Shown: piece by piece, positions 1-7,222 of the stretch
How positions within the stretch are numbered: the stretch's first letter is position 1
Layout of the letters: the number at the start of each line of letters is the position of its first letter
Origin: Saccharothrix sp. ST-888
GTDB lineage: Bacteria > Actinomycetota > Actinomycetes > Streptomycetales > Streptomycetaceae
NCBI RefSeq assembly: GCF_000955975.1
Contig: NZ_JYJF01000154.1
Span: 1 to 10,435, forward strand
Reading direction: 5' to 3'
DNA: 10,435 nt
Position numbers and translations under genes: made by a program
Notes under the pieces: generated by a model
What the model was told of the DNA's origin: nothing
The model's database searches: none
What the model saw: only the letters and a program-made list of their open reading frames with translations

Positions 1-968
1 GCTACCTGGTCAACCCCTGGTTCGGCCTGCTCGCGGGCATGGCGGGCGGCGCGCTCGGCGGTCTGCTGCACGCGGTCATCACCGTCACCTTCGGCGTCGA
101 CCACATCGTCTCCGGTGTCGGTATCAACCTGCTGATCCCCGGTATCTGCGCGTACGTCAACAAGATCTACTACACCGACTACGTCTCCGCCGGTGCCGGT
201 GCCAACCAGTCCCCGCCCGCCGACTCGCTGCCGTACCTCACGGTGCCGGGGCTGTCGCACTGGCTGGACACCATCGAGTCCCACCACTGGTTCCTGGTCT
301 CGGACGTCGCGGGCATCCTGGGCGGTGTGACCACCAACCTCTCGGTGGTGATCATCCTCGCCGCCGCGCTGATCGTCGCCAGTTACTTCGTGCTCTGGCG
401 CACGGTCTTCGGGCTGCGCCTGCGCTCCTGCGGTGAGAACCCGACGGCCGCCGAGTCGCTGGGTGTCAACGTCTACAAGTACAAGTACCTCGCGGTCATC
501 GCCTCCGGTGCCTTCGCGGGCCTCGCGGGCTCGTACCTCTCGCTGGTGGCGGCCCACTTCTACAAGGACGGCCAGACCCAGGGCCGCGGCTACATCGGCC
601 TCGCCGCGATGATCTTCGGTAACTGGATGCCGGGCGGCCTGGCCGCCGGTGCCGGCCTGTTCGGCTTCACCGACAGCCTTCAGCTGCGCGACGCCGACTC
701 GGTGCACGTCCTGCTGATCGTGGTCGCGGTCGTGATGGCGCTGATGGCACTCTGGCAGCTGTACCGCCGCAAGATCACCGGTGCGGTCGTCAGCTTCGTG
801 GTGGCCGGCGGTATGGCCATCTGGTTCGTGGCCACCGACTCGGTGCCGCGCCCGCTGATCGTCGCCACGCCGTACGTGATCACCCTGGTGGTGCTCGCGC
901 TGGCCTCGCAGCGGCTGCGTCCGCCGAAGGCCGACGGTCAGATCTACCGCAAGGGCCAGGGCAAGTGA
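1..968 (+). CDS. Nucleoside-type ABC transporter permease (5' end outside window)
   Basis: The reading frame is open from the left edge (first whole codon at 3), so the gene starts upstream; about 321 C-terminal residues are visible. At least seven hydrophobic segments alternate with short loops. The cytoplasmic stretch GENPTAAESLGVNVYKYKYL followed by SGAFAGLAGSYLSL is typical of the BPD_transp_2 permease fold used with BmpA-like nucleoside-binding lipoproteins (NupP/NupQ, YufP/YufQ relatives). The inferred role is the inner-membrane channel subunit for nucleoside import. The stop codon overlaps the GTG start of cdd (GTGA, 965-968), so the two are translationally coupled, and salvage enzymes downstream fit a nucleoside substrate. 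A sugar or other BPD_transp_2 substrate cannot be ruled out from the permease alone. The ATPase and binding protein are presumably upstream. Confidence 0.9.
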   Translation, partial: YLVNPWFGLLAGMAGGALGGLLHAVITVTFGVDHIVSGVGINLLIPGICAYVNKIYYTDYVSAGAGANQSPPADSLPYLTVPGLSHWLDTIESHHWFLVSDVAGILGGVTTNLSVVIILAAALIVASYFVLWRTVFGLRLRSCGENPTAAESLGVNVYKYKYLAVIASGAFAGLAGSYLSLVAAHFYKDGQTQGRGYIGLAAMIFGNWMPGGLAAGAGLFGFTDSLQLRDADSVHVLLIVVAVVMALMALWQLYRRKITGAVVSFVVAGGMAIWFVATDSVPRPLIVATPYVITLVVLALASQRLRPPKADGQIYRKGQGK

Positions 969-1360
969 CCACGACCCGGACTCCGGACTGGGAGCAGCTG
1001 CGGGCCACCGCCCGGGACGCGATGTCGCGCGCGTACGCGCCGTACAGCAAGTTCCCGGTCGGGGCCGCGGCCCTGGTCGACGACGGCCGTACCGTCGTCG
1101 GCTGCAACGTGGAGAACGCCTCGTACGGGCTCGCGCTGTGCGCCGAGTGCGGCCTGGTGTCCGCGTTGCACGCCTCCGGCGGCGGCCGGCTGGTGGCGTT
1201 CACCTGTGTGGACGGCGCCGGGGAGCTGCTGATGCCGTGCGGCCGCTGCCGCCAGCTGCTGTACGAGCACGGCGGTCCCGAGCTGCTGGTCGACCTGCCC
1301 GCGGGCGTGAAGACCATGGCGGAGCTCCTGCCGGACGCATTCGGGCCGGAGCGGCTCTAG
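965..1360 (+). CDS. cdd: Cytidine deaminase
   Basis: Hydrolyses cytidine and deoxycytidine to uridine and deoxyuridine plus ammonia in the cytoplasm (pyrimidine salvage). The 131-residue length is that of the small homotetrameric class. CNVENASYG (47-55) precedes the zinc/catalytic motif CAEC (59-62): Cys59 is a zinc ligand and Glu61 the proton shuttle. PCGRCRQ (91-97) supplies Cys92 and Cys95, giving the three-cysteine zinc site. Cys62 stands where the Bacillus enzyme has an arginine; from memory mycobacterial Cdd has the same CAEC form, so this looks like an actinobacterial norm. The start is GTG, overlapping the permease stop by 4 bases, with AAGGG-like purines upstream inside the permease gene, so expression is coupled to uptake. 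deoA follows after 172 bases. Confidence 0.97.
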   Translation: MTTTRTPDWEQLRATARDAMSRAYAPYSKFPVGAAALVDDGRTVVGCNVENASYGLALCAECGLVSALHASGGGRLVAFTCVDGAGELLMPCGRCRQLLYEHGGPELLVDLPAGVKTMAELLPDAFGPERL

Positions 1361-1372
1361 CAACGGTTCTTG

Positions 1373-1384
1373 TTACGCGCGTAG
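1373..1384. promoter_or_regulatory. Candidate operator TTACGCGCGTAG before deoA
   Basis: The 10-base core at 1374-1383 is a perfect palindrome. Bases 1374-1384 are identical to 11 of the 12 bases of the perfect palindrome in the add promoter (7949-7960). It lies just after the cdd stop in a visibly AT-richer gap, and TAGAGT (1382-1387), a possible TAnnnT -10 box, overlaps its right edge. A convincing -35 box is not visible. Inference: binding site for a nucleoside-responsive repressor; the protein is not identified. Confidence 0.5.
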
Positions 1385-1427
1385 AGTGTCGCGAGAAGAC
1401 TGAAACCCGGTCTTTTCGCGGCACTCT
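1383..1427 (+). promoter_or_regulatory. 18-bp hairpin in the cdd-deoA gap
   Basis: Arms 1383-1400 and 1410-1427 pair along all 18 positions, 16 Watson-Crick and 2 G-U (1389/1421 and 1395/1415), around a 9-base loop. Both G-U pairs suit an RNA structure better than a DNA palindrome. No U-tract follows, so it is not a textbook intrinsic terminator, although streptomycete terminators often lack one. It could terminate the permease-cdd transcript, attenuate or stabilise a polycistronic mRNA, or be the leader of a deoA transcript started near 1390. About 105 bases with no clear structure separate it from deoA. Confidence 0.6.
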
Positions 1428-1532
1428 CCGTATTTCGACCCTCGGTATCCCGATTCTCGTTTCCCGCGGCAACTCCTCGCAGACGAGTCGCCGATCGCAT
1501 GTGAGTATCTGACCCACCCTCTTGGAGATTCC

Positions 1533-2816
<1,284 letters not shown>

Positions 2817-2820
2817 TCCC

Positions 2821-2873
2821 CTGGTGTCCTGCCGACGTGCGCCGCGGTCAGGCGTACGTCAGCAGGACACCGG
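2821..2873. terminator. Long bidirectional terminator hairpin between deoA and the Uma2 gene
   Basis: GGTGTCCTGC (2823-2832) pairs perfectly with 2862-2871. After one C/A mismatch (2833/2861), GACGTGCGCC (2834-2843) pairs with 2851-2860 with one G-U. The loop is 2844-2850, and two further base pairs (one T-G) extend the base outward. The genes converge here, so it probably stops transcription both ways. The right arm is inside the last codons of the minus-strand Uma2 gene and the loop contains its TGA. Confidence 0.85.
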
Positions 2874-3402
2874 TGTCGATCGTCCAAGGGCCGACGGTGA
2901 CGGTGTCGCCGAACGCGAAGTCCTTGCGGGAGGCGTAGTTCGGCTGGTCGTGCACGATTCCCGTGCCCTTGCGCGGGTCGACCAGCAGGTAGAGCGGGAT
3001 GCCCATGGCCGCGTAGTCGCGGACCTTGTTCTCGTAGTCGTTCCCGGGGTTGGACTTGGAGACCACCTCGACGACCAGCAGGACCTCATGGGGCATCAGA
3101 GCGGGCGATTCCTCCTCCAGCGCCTTCTCGGCGAAGACCATGAGATCCGGGCAGCGGAGCCGGCCCAGCCCGACATCCTCGAGGTCGGCGCCCGGGTGGG
3201 CGAGGAACCCGGGGTGGGTGCCCGGCAGCTGCGCGTTCAACTGGCGGGCGATTCTGAGTACCGCCAGCTCGTGCCGCCTGACCGGCGACATCATCATGAC
3301 GATCTCGCCGTCGGCGATCTCCACCTTGCTTATCCCGGGGATCTGCGGCAGTTGATCGGCGATCTCCCGCAGGCGGGCGTACACAGCCGGATCGATGCTC
3401 AT
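2848..3402 (-). CDS. Uma2-family (DUF820) PD-(D/E)XK nuclease-fold protein
   Basis: A 184-residue cytoplasmic protein. The Uma2 core is recognisable: an N-terminal helix/strand segment, IADGEIVMMMSPVRRHELAV (29-48), then CPDLMVF (84-90) and LLVVEVVSKS (108-117), with Lys126 in YENKVRDYAAMG. Asp86 and Glu112 plus a nearby lysine fit the restriction-endonuclease-like metal site. IPLYLLVDPRKG (135-146) is the usual family end strand. These genes are multicopy in streptomycetes, cyanobacteria and Chloroflexi, and their biological role is mostly unknown; nuclease activity is inferred from fold. The ATG start overlaps the stop of the upstream MFS gene as ATGA (3399-3402), and no Shine-Dalgarno is visible, so translation probably depends on coupling. 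Confidence 0.88.
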   Translation of the reverse strand: MSIDPAVYARLREIADQLPQIPGISKVEIADGEIVMMMSPVRRHELAVLRIARQLNAQLPGTHPGFLAHPGADLEDVGLGRLRCPDLMVFAEKALEEESPALMPHEVLLVVEVVSKSNPGNDYENKVRDYAAMGIPLYLLVDPRKGTGIVHDQPNYASRKDFAFGDTVTVGPWTIDTGVLLTYA

Positions 3403-4799
3403 GCCCGGAGTGTATCGACGGCGGCCGCCCGCCGGACGGCGATGGCCTGCCGGGTCGCGTAGAGCGTGACGCCGACGGCTGCGGCCATGGCGGCGAGGCC
3501 GACGGCCGCCGCGCCGGTCCACCCGGTGGAGTGGTACTCGTCGGCGCCGATGGTGCCGCCGAGGCTGTTGCCGAGGTAGTAGGCGATCAGGTAGAGCGCG
3601 GAGGCCTGGGCGCGGCCGTGGGTGGCGGTGCGGCCGACCGAGGACGAGGCGGTGGCGTGGCCCGCGAAGAACCCGGCGGTGATCAGGACCAGGCCGAGCA
3701 GTGCGCAGACCAGTGAGTCGGCGAGGGACAGCAGGAGCCCGGCGGCGGTGGTGCCGATCGCCGCGTACAGGGCGCCGCGCCGGCCGAGGCGTCCGGCGAG
3801 GCGTCCGGCGCCGGCCGAGGTGGCGGTGCCGACCAGGTACACCACGAAGATCGAGGCGGCCACCGACTCCGGCAGGTGGAACGGCGCGGCGGTGAGCCGG
3901 TAGCCGACGGTGTTGTAGACCGCGCCGAACACGGCCATGAAGAGCAGCCCGAGCGCGTACAGCCGCAGCAGCAGCGGATTGCGCAGGTGGGCCGCGACCG
4001 TACGGGACAGGGCGCGGGCGTCCACCGGGGCCCGGCGGAAGTTCCGGGCGGCCGGGATGAGCAGGCGGAAGGCCAGGGTGGCGAGCAGGGCCAGCACGGC
4101 CGAGGCGGCGAGGCCCCAGCGCCAGCCCCAGGCGGCGGCCGCCCAGCCGGAGACCAGCCGCCCCCCCATGCCGCCGATGCTGTTCCCCGCCACGTACAGA
4201 CCCATCGCGGAGGCCAGCGCACCCGGGTGGACCTCCTCGGCGAGGTAGGCCATCGCGGTTGCGGGCAGGCCGGCCAGCGCGGCGCCCTGGAGCACCCGCA
4301 GGACCACCATGGTGGCTAGGTCCGGCGCGAAGGGCAGCGCCAGGGCGAGGACGGACGCGGCCACGGTGGAGGCCGTCATCACGGCGGTGCGGCCGAAGCG
4401 GTCGGAGAGGGCGCTGGCGGGGAGCAGGGCCAGGGCCAGTCCGAGGGTGGCTGCGGAGGCGGTCCAACTCGCCTGCCCCGGCGTGAGGTTGAGGTCGGCA
4501 GAGAGGATCGGCAGCAGGCCCTGGGTGGAGTACAGCAGGACGAAGGTGGCGATACCGGCGGCGAACAGCGCCAGGTTGGCCCGGCGGAACCCGCGCTCGC
4601 CGGGGCCGTGGCGCAGGTCCTGGACCTGGTCCGCGGCGGCGCCGTCGGAGGCGTCGGAGGGCCCGGGTACGGAGGGCGCGGTGGCGCAGGGTCCGGTGGC
4701 GCAGGGTCCGGGTGCGGCGGCGGCCGGCTCGGCGGGAACTGGCTGGGGGCGGGCACCCGGTCGTGCTGCTGCGGATGCCCCCGTACTGGCAGGCGACAT
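3399..4799 (-). CDS. MFS exporter, YnfM/AraJ-like, with long disordered N-terminus
   Basis: A 466-residue 12-helix major-facilitator transporter, probably a proton-coupled exporter of small molecules or drugs; the substrate is unknown. Helices begin near residue 74. Motif A is LSDRFGRTA (131-139), the motif B region is RVLQGAALAG (168-177), and the antiporter motif C region is GNSIGGMGGRLVSG (205-218). The first 70 residues are Ala/Pro-rich without membrane segments and include a tandem GPCAT pair. I chose ATG 4799 because no ATG or GTG codon occurs in frame between it and helix 1 (the valines are GTT, GTA and GTC), and a -10-like TACGTT sits six bases upstream. It is divergent from a LysR gene, as in the E. 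coli ynfL/ynfM pair, and coupled to the Uma2 gene downstream. Confidence 0.9.
   Translation of the reverse strand: MSPASTGASAAARPGARPQPVPAEPAAAAPGPCATGPCATAPSVPGPSDASDGAAADQVQDLRHGPGERGFRRANLALFAAGIATFVLLYSTQGLLPILSADLNLTPGQASWTASAATLGLALALLPASALSDRFGRTAVMTASTVAASVLALALPFAPDLATMVVLRVLQGAALAGLPATAMAYLAEEVHPGALASAMGLYVAGNSIGGMGGRLVSGWAAAAWGWRWGLAASAVLALLATLAFRLLIPAARNFRRAPVDARALSRTVAAHLRNPLLLRLYALGLLFMAVFGAVYNTVGYRLTAAPFHLPESVAASIFVVYLVGTATSAGAGRLAGRLGRRGALYAAIGTTAAGLLLSLADSLVCALLGLVLITAGFFAGHATASSSVGRTATHGRAQASALYLIAYYLGNSLGGTIGADEYHSTGWTGAAAVGLAAMAAAVGVTLYATRQAIAVRRAAAVDTLRA
4681..4710. repeat. 15-bp perfect tandem duplication in the MFS N-terminus
   Basis: GTGGCGCAGGGTCCG occurs twice head to tail (4681-4695, 4696-4710). 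It is in frame on the minus strand and duplicates Gly-Pro-Cys-Ala-Thr in the disordered N-terminal tail of the MFS exporter. It is likely replication slippage; copy number may vary between strains. Confidence 0.85.
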
Positions 4800-4861
4800 G
4801 GTTCGAACGTAGGACCGCTCGGCTGATGCGTCCAATACATGAATGGCGCAGAATCGATGCC
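4800..4861. promoter_or_regulatory. Divergent LysR/MFS promoter region with LysR-type box
   Basis: This 62-base gap is AT-richer than its flanks. On the minus strand, -35 TTGGAC (4835-4830), an 18-base spacer and -10 TACGTT (4811-4806) place the transcription start on the A of the MFS ATG (4799), predicting a leaderless mRNA. The interrupted dyad CCAAT-N5-AATGG (4832-4846; 4 of 5 arm positions pair) overlaps that -35, and T4831-N11-A4843 fits the LysR-box pattern. On the + strand CAGAAT (4849-4854) is a weak -10 for the LysR gene, seven bases before its ATG. The regulator probably controls both genes from here. Confidence 0.5.
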
Positions 4862-5818
4862 ATGACGCATGAGAGCAGTTTGCGGCCGTTGTGCCTGGCC
4901 GAACTCGGCCAGGACTCGGCCGTCGCCCCGTTGGCACCGCAGTTGGCCCAGTTCGCGGCGGTCGCCAGGCTGGAGCACGTGACCCAGGCGGCGCAGCTGC
5001 TGGGTATGCCACAGCCGACGCTCTCCCGGGCGGTGGCCCGGCTGGAGGCCGAACTGGGCCTGGACCTGTTGGCCCGTCAGGGCCGTACGGTCCGGCTGAC
5101 CAGGGCGGGCCGGTTGCTGCTCGGCTCGGTCGAGCGGGCGCTGGGCGAGCTGGAGCGCGGTGTCGAGCAGGCCCGCGCGGAGACGGACCCGGTGACCGGG
5201 CGGGTGGCGTTCGGCTTCCTGCACACCATGGGGACGGACGCGGTGCCGGCACTGCTGCGGGGCTTCCGGGCGGAGCACCCGCAGGTGCGGTTCCAGCTGG
5301 TGCAGGACTACGTCGCGGCGATGCTGGAGCGCCTGCGCGCGGGCGAGTTGGACCTGTGCCTGGTCGCGCCGCTGCCGGACGCGCCCGACCTCACGGCCTG
5401 CCCGCTGGACGAGCAGCGGCTGTACCTGGCGGTGCCGTCCGACCACAGGCTCGCCGGGCGGCGCCGGATCCGGCTGGCCGAGGTGGCGGACGAGCCGTTC
5501 GTCACGCTGGAGCGGGGGTACGGGCTGCGCTTGATCACGGACGCGTTCTGTGCGGAGGCCGGGTTCACGCCCCGGATCGCCTTCGAGGGGGAGGAGGCGG
5601 AGACGCTGCGCGGGCTGGTCGCGGCCGGACTCGGGGTGGCACTGCTGCCGCCGGGACTGGTGCCGCGCCCCGGCGTGGTCGAACTGGAGGTGACCGCACC
5701 CCGGACCCGCCGGGCGATCGGTCTGGCCTGGGTGACCGGCCGCCCGCTCACCCCGCCGGTGGCGGCGTTCCGGGACTTCGTCCGCTCCCGGCGCGGGCGG
5801 CTGCTCGACCACGACTAG
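4862..5818 (+). CDS. LysR-family transcriptional regulator
   Basis: 318 residues, the usual LTTR length. The N-terminal winged helix-turn-helix is LAQFAAVARLEHVTQAAQLL followed by GMPQPTLSRAVARLEAELGL, about 28-67, with recognition helix near 51-61; a linker helix follows to about 100. The substrate-binding domain begins at GRVAFGFLHTMGTDAVPALL (about 106 on) and shows the expected alternating strands (VRFQLVQDY, LDLCLVAPLP, YLAVPSDHRLA, GLGVALLPPGL). It is divergent from the MFS exporter with a 62-base shared promoter gap, so it most likely regulates that transporter and itself in response to an unknown ligand. The start is uncertain: ATG 4862 lacks a Shine-Dalgarno and may be leaderless; an in-frame ATG at 4826 would add 12 residues but run over the candidate operator. 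Confidence 0.92.
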   Translation: MTHESSLRPLCLAELGQDSAVAPLAPQLAQFAAVARLEHVTQAAQLLGMPQPTLSRAVARLEAELGLDLLARQGRTVRLTRAGRLLLGSVERALGELERGVEQARAETDPVTGRVAFGFLHTMGTDAVPALLRGFRAEHPQVRFQLVQDYVAAMLERLRAGELDLCLVAPLPDAPDLTACPLDEQRLYLAVPSDHRLAGRRRIRLAEVADEPFVTLERGYGLRLITDAFCAEAGFTPRIAFEGEEAETLRGLVAAGLGVALLPPGLVPRPGVVELEVTAPRTRRAIGLAWVTGRPLTPPVAAFRDFVRSRRGRLLDHD

Positions 5819-5847
5819 GCCCGGTTTGGACGGAGCTGCCCGGACAG

Positions 5848-5873
5848 CCCTGCGCCCCCGCCGGGGTGCAGGG
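5848..5873. terminator. Bidirectional terminator between LysR and second MFS gene
   Basis: CCCTGCGCCCC (5848-5858) pairs fully with 5863-5873, with one G-U pair and a 4-base CGCC loop. It lies in the 69-base gap between two convergent stop codons (5818 and 5888), where a shared terminator is expected. Confidence 0.85.
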
Positions 5874-5887
5874 ACGCGGGGCGGGTG

Positions 5888-7084
5888 TCAGGGCTGGGGG
5901 ACCAGCGCGCGGGTGTCGGCGGGGAGGTCCGCACGGGTGGTGCGGCGTTCGAGCGAGGCCGACAGGACGGCGAGGACCAGGGCGGCCAGCGTCATCGCGG
6001 CGCCCGCCAGGTTGGGGGCGGTGTAGCCGTAGCCGGCGCTGATGACCAGGCCGCCGAGCCAGGCGGCCAGGGCGTTGCCCAGGTTGAACGCTCCGACGTT
6101 GACGGCGGAGGCGAGGGTGGGGGCGTCCGAGGTCTGGTCCAGCACCCGCTTCTGGAGCGGGGGCACGGTGGCGAAGCCGAAGGCGCCGAGCAGGACCACG
6201 GTGATCGCGGCCGCGACCTGGTTGTGGGCGGTGACGGTGAACAGCGCCAGGGTCAGGCTGAGCGCGCCGAGCGAGACGTACAGCAGCGGCATCAGCGCGC
6301 GGTCGGCGTACCTGCCGCCGAGCAGGTTGCCCACCACCATGCCCGCGCCGAACAGGACGAGCAGCCAGGTCACCGAGGAGTCGGCGAAGCCCGCCGAGCC
6401 GGTCATCATCGGGGCGATGTAGGTGATCGCGGCGAAGACCCCGCCGAAGCCGAGCACGGTCATCGCCATCGCCAGCACCACCTGGACGTTGCGGAAGGCG
6501 GCCAGCTCGCGGCGGAGCAGGGTGGCGGCCCCGGCGCGGGGCTGGTGGGGGATGAGCGCGGCGATCCCGGCCATCGCGACCACACCGATCGCGGCGACCA
6601 CGCCGAAGGACGCCCGCCAGCCGTAGTGCTGGCCGATCAGGGTGCCGAGCGGGACGCCCACCACGTTGGCGACGGTGAGACCGGTGAACATCATCGCCAG
6701 CGCCGCCGCCTTGCGGTTGGGGGCGACCAGGCCGGCGGCGATCACCGAGCCGATACCGAAGAACGCGCCGTGGGCGAGCGAGGCGACCACCCGGCCGACC
6801 AGCATCAGGCCGAACGTGGGCGCCACCGCCGAGAGCGCGTTGCCCACGATGAACAGGCCCATCAGCATCATCAGCATCCGCTTGCGGGGTATCCGGGTGC
6901 CGAGCACGGTGAGCAGCGGAGCGCCCACCAGTACGCCGAGCGCATAGCCGGTGACCAGGATGCCGGCGGTGGGGATGGACACCCCGTAGTCGTCCGCCAC
7001 CAGCGGCAGCAGTCCGGTGATCACGAACTCGGTGGTGCCGATCCCGAAGGCACCGATGGCCAGGGCCAGAAGTGCTAGGGGCAT
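5888..7084 (-). CDS. MFS efflux transporter, DHA1 family (AraJ/YdhP-like)
   Basis: 398 residues with 12 predicted helices. The opening helix carries GTTEFVITGLLP (16-27) and then DDYGVSIPTAGILVTGYALG (31-50), hallmark of the AraJ/YdhP/Cml branch of proton-driven drug and sugar exporters. A motif A variant is at about 57-71 (loop RIPRKRM), a motif B-like GRVVASLAHG at 97-106, and antiporter motif C GLTVANVVGVPLGT at 135-148. The related purine exporters PbuE and NepI make a nucleobase substrate conceivable beside salvage genes, but the sequence looks closer to AraJ/YdhP, so the substrate is open. Start ATG 7084 is chosen for its GGAGGAC ribosome site (7097-7091, 8 bases upstream); the in-frame ATG at 7111 would put that site inside the gene. 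It is divergent from a MarR gene, its likely repressor. Confidence 0.93.
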   Translation of the reverse strand: MPLALLALAIGAFGIGTTEFVITGLLPLVADDYGVSIPTAGILVTGYALGVLVGAPLLTVLGTRIPRKRMLMMLMGLFIVGNALSAVAPTFGLMLVGRVVASLAHGAFFGIGSVIAAGLVAPNRKAAALAMMFTGLTVANVVGVPLGTLIGQHYGWRASFGVVAAIGVVAMAGIAALIPHQPRAGAATLLRRELAAFRNVQVVLAMAMTVLGFGGVFAAITYIAPMMTGSAGFADSSVTWLLVLFGAGMVVGNLLGGRYADRALMPLLYVSLGALSLTLALFTVTAHNQVAAAITVVLLGAFGFATVPPLQKRVLDQTSDAPTLASAVNVGAFNLGNALAAWLGGLVISAGYGYTAPNLAGAAMTLAALVLAVLSASLERRTTRADLPADTRALVPQP

Positions 7085-7222
7085 GGGACTGTCCTCCAGG
7101 GGTGTTTGCATACGAGCTTTACCAGCTTCAACAATAAATGCAGGCGCTGGATACCTGCAAGCGCGGGCTATTTCGGTCCGGGGCTATCCTGGTCCGCAGG
7201 ATGTTGCGAGGAGGTCTGTGCG
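7085..7222. promoter_or_regulatory. Divergent MFS/MarR promoter-operator region
   Basis: On the minus strand, TTGCAG (7160-7155), an 18-base spacer and TATTGT (7136-7131) form a plausible promoter for the MFS gene. The dyad TGCAGG-N9-CCTGCA (7139-7159) occupies its spacer, a good repressor position. On the + strand, TTGCAT (7106-7111) with AACAAT (7130-7135), or TATCCT alone (7185-7190), could serve the MarR gene. The gap is AT-richer than the coding DNA. GAGGAGG (7208-7214) is the strong ribosome site of the MarR gene. The dyad as MarR operator is inference. Confidence 0.5.

Noticed and set aside
1021..1047. CGCGCGTACGCG resembling the shared palindrome
   Set aside because: It lies inside cdd coding sequence (Ser-Arg-Ala-Tyr-Ala-Pro), lacks the TA/TAG ends in the right phase, and is explained by codon use.
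4379..5812. Minus-strand frame extending across the LysR gene and into the MFS tail
   Set aside because: It is antisense to a complete LysR protein and out of frame with the MFS gene, with a Gln/Arg/His-rich product.
5885..7078. 397-codon + strand open frame opposite the second MFS gene
   Set aside because: Its product is a Gly/Asp/His/Gln/Arg-rich string without any domain; it mirrors the codon bias of the true minus-strand transporter.
5888..7084. Second MFS gene as a purine exporter belonging to the salvage cluster
   Set aside because: PbuE/NepI are in the same superfamily branch, but the diagnostic opening helix is closer to AraJ/YdhP drug exporters and the partner is a MarR regulator; substrate left open.
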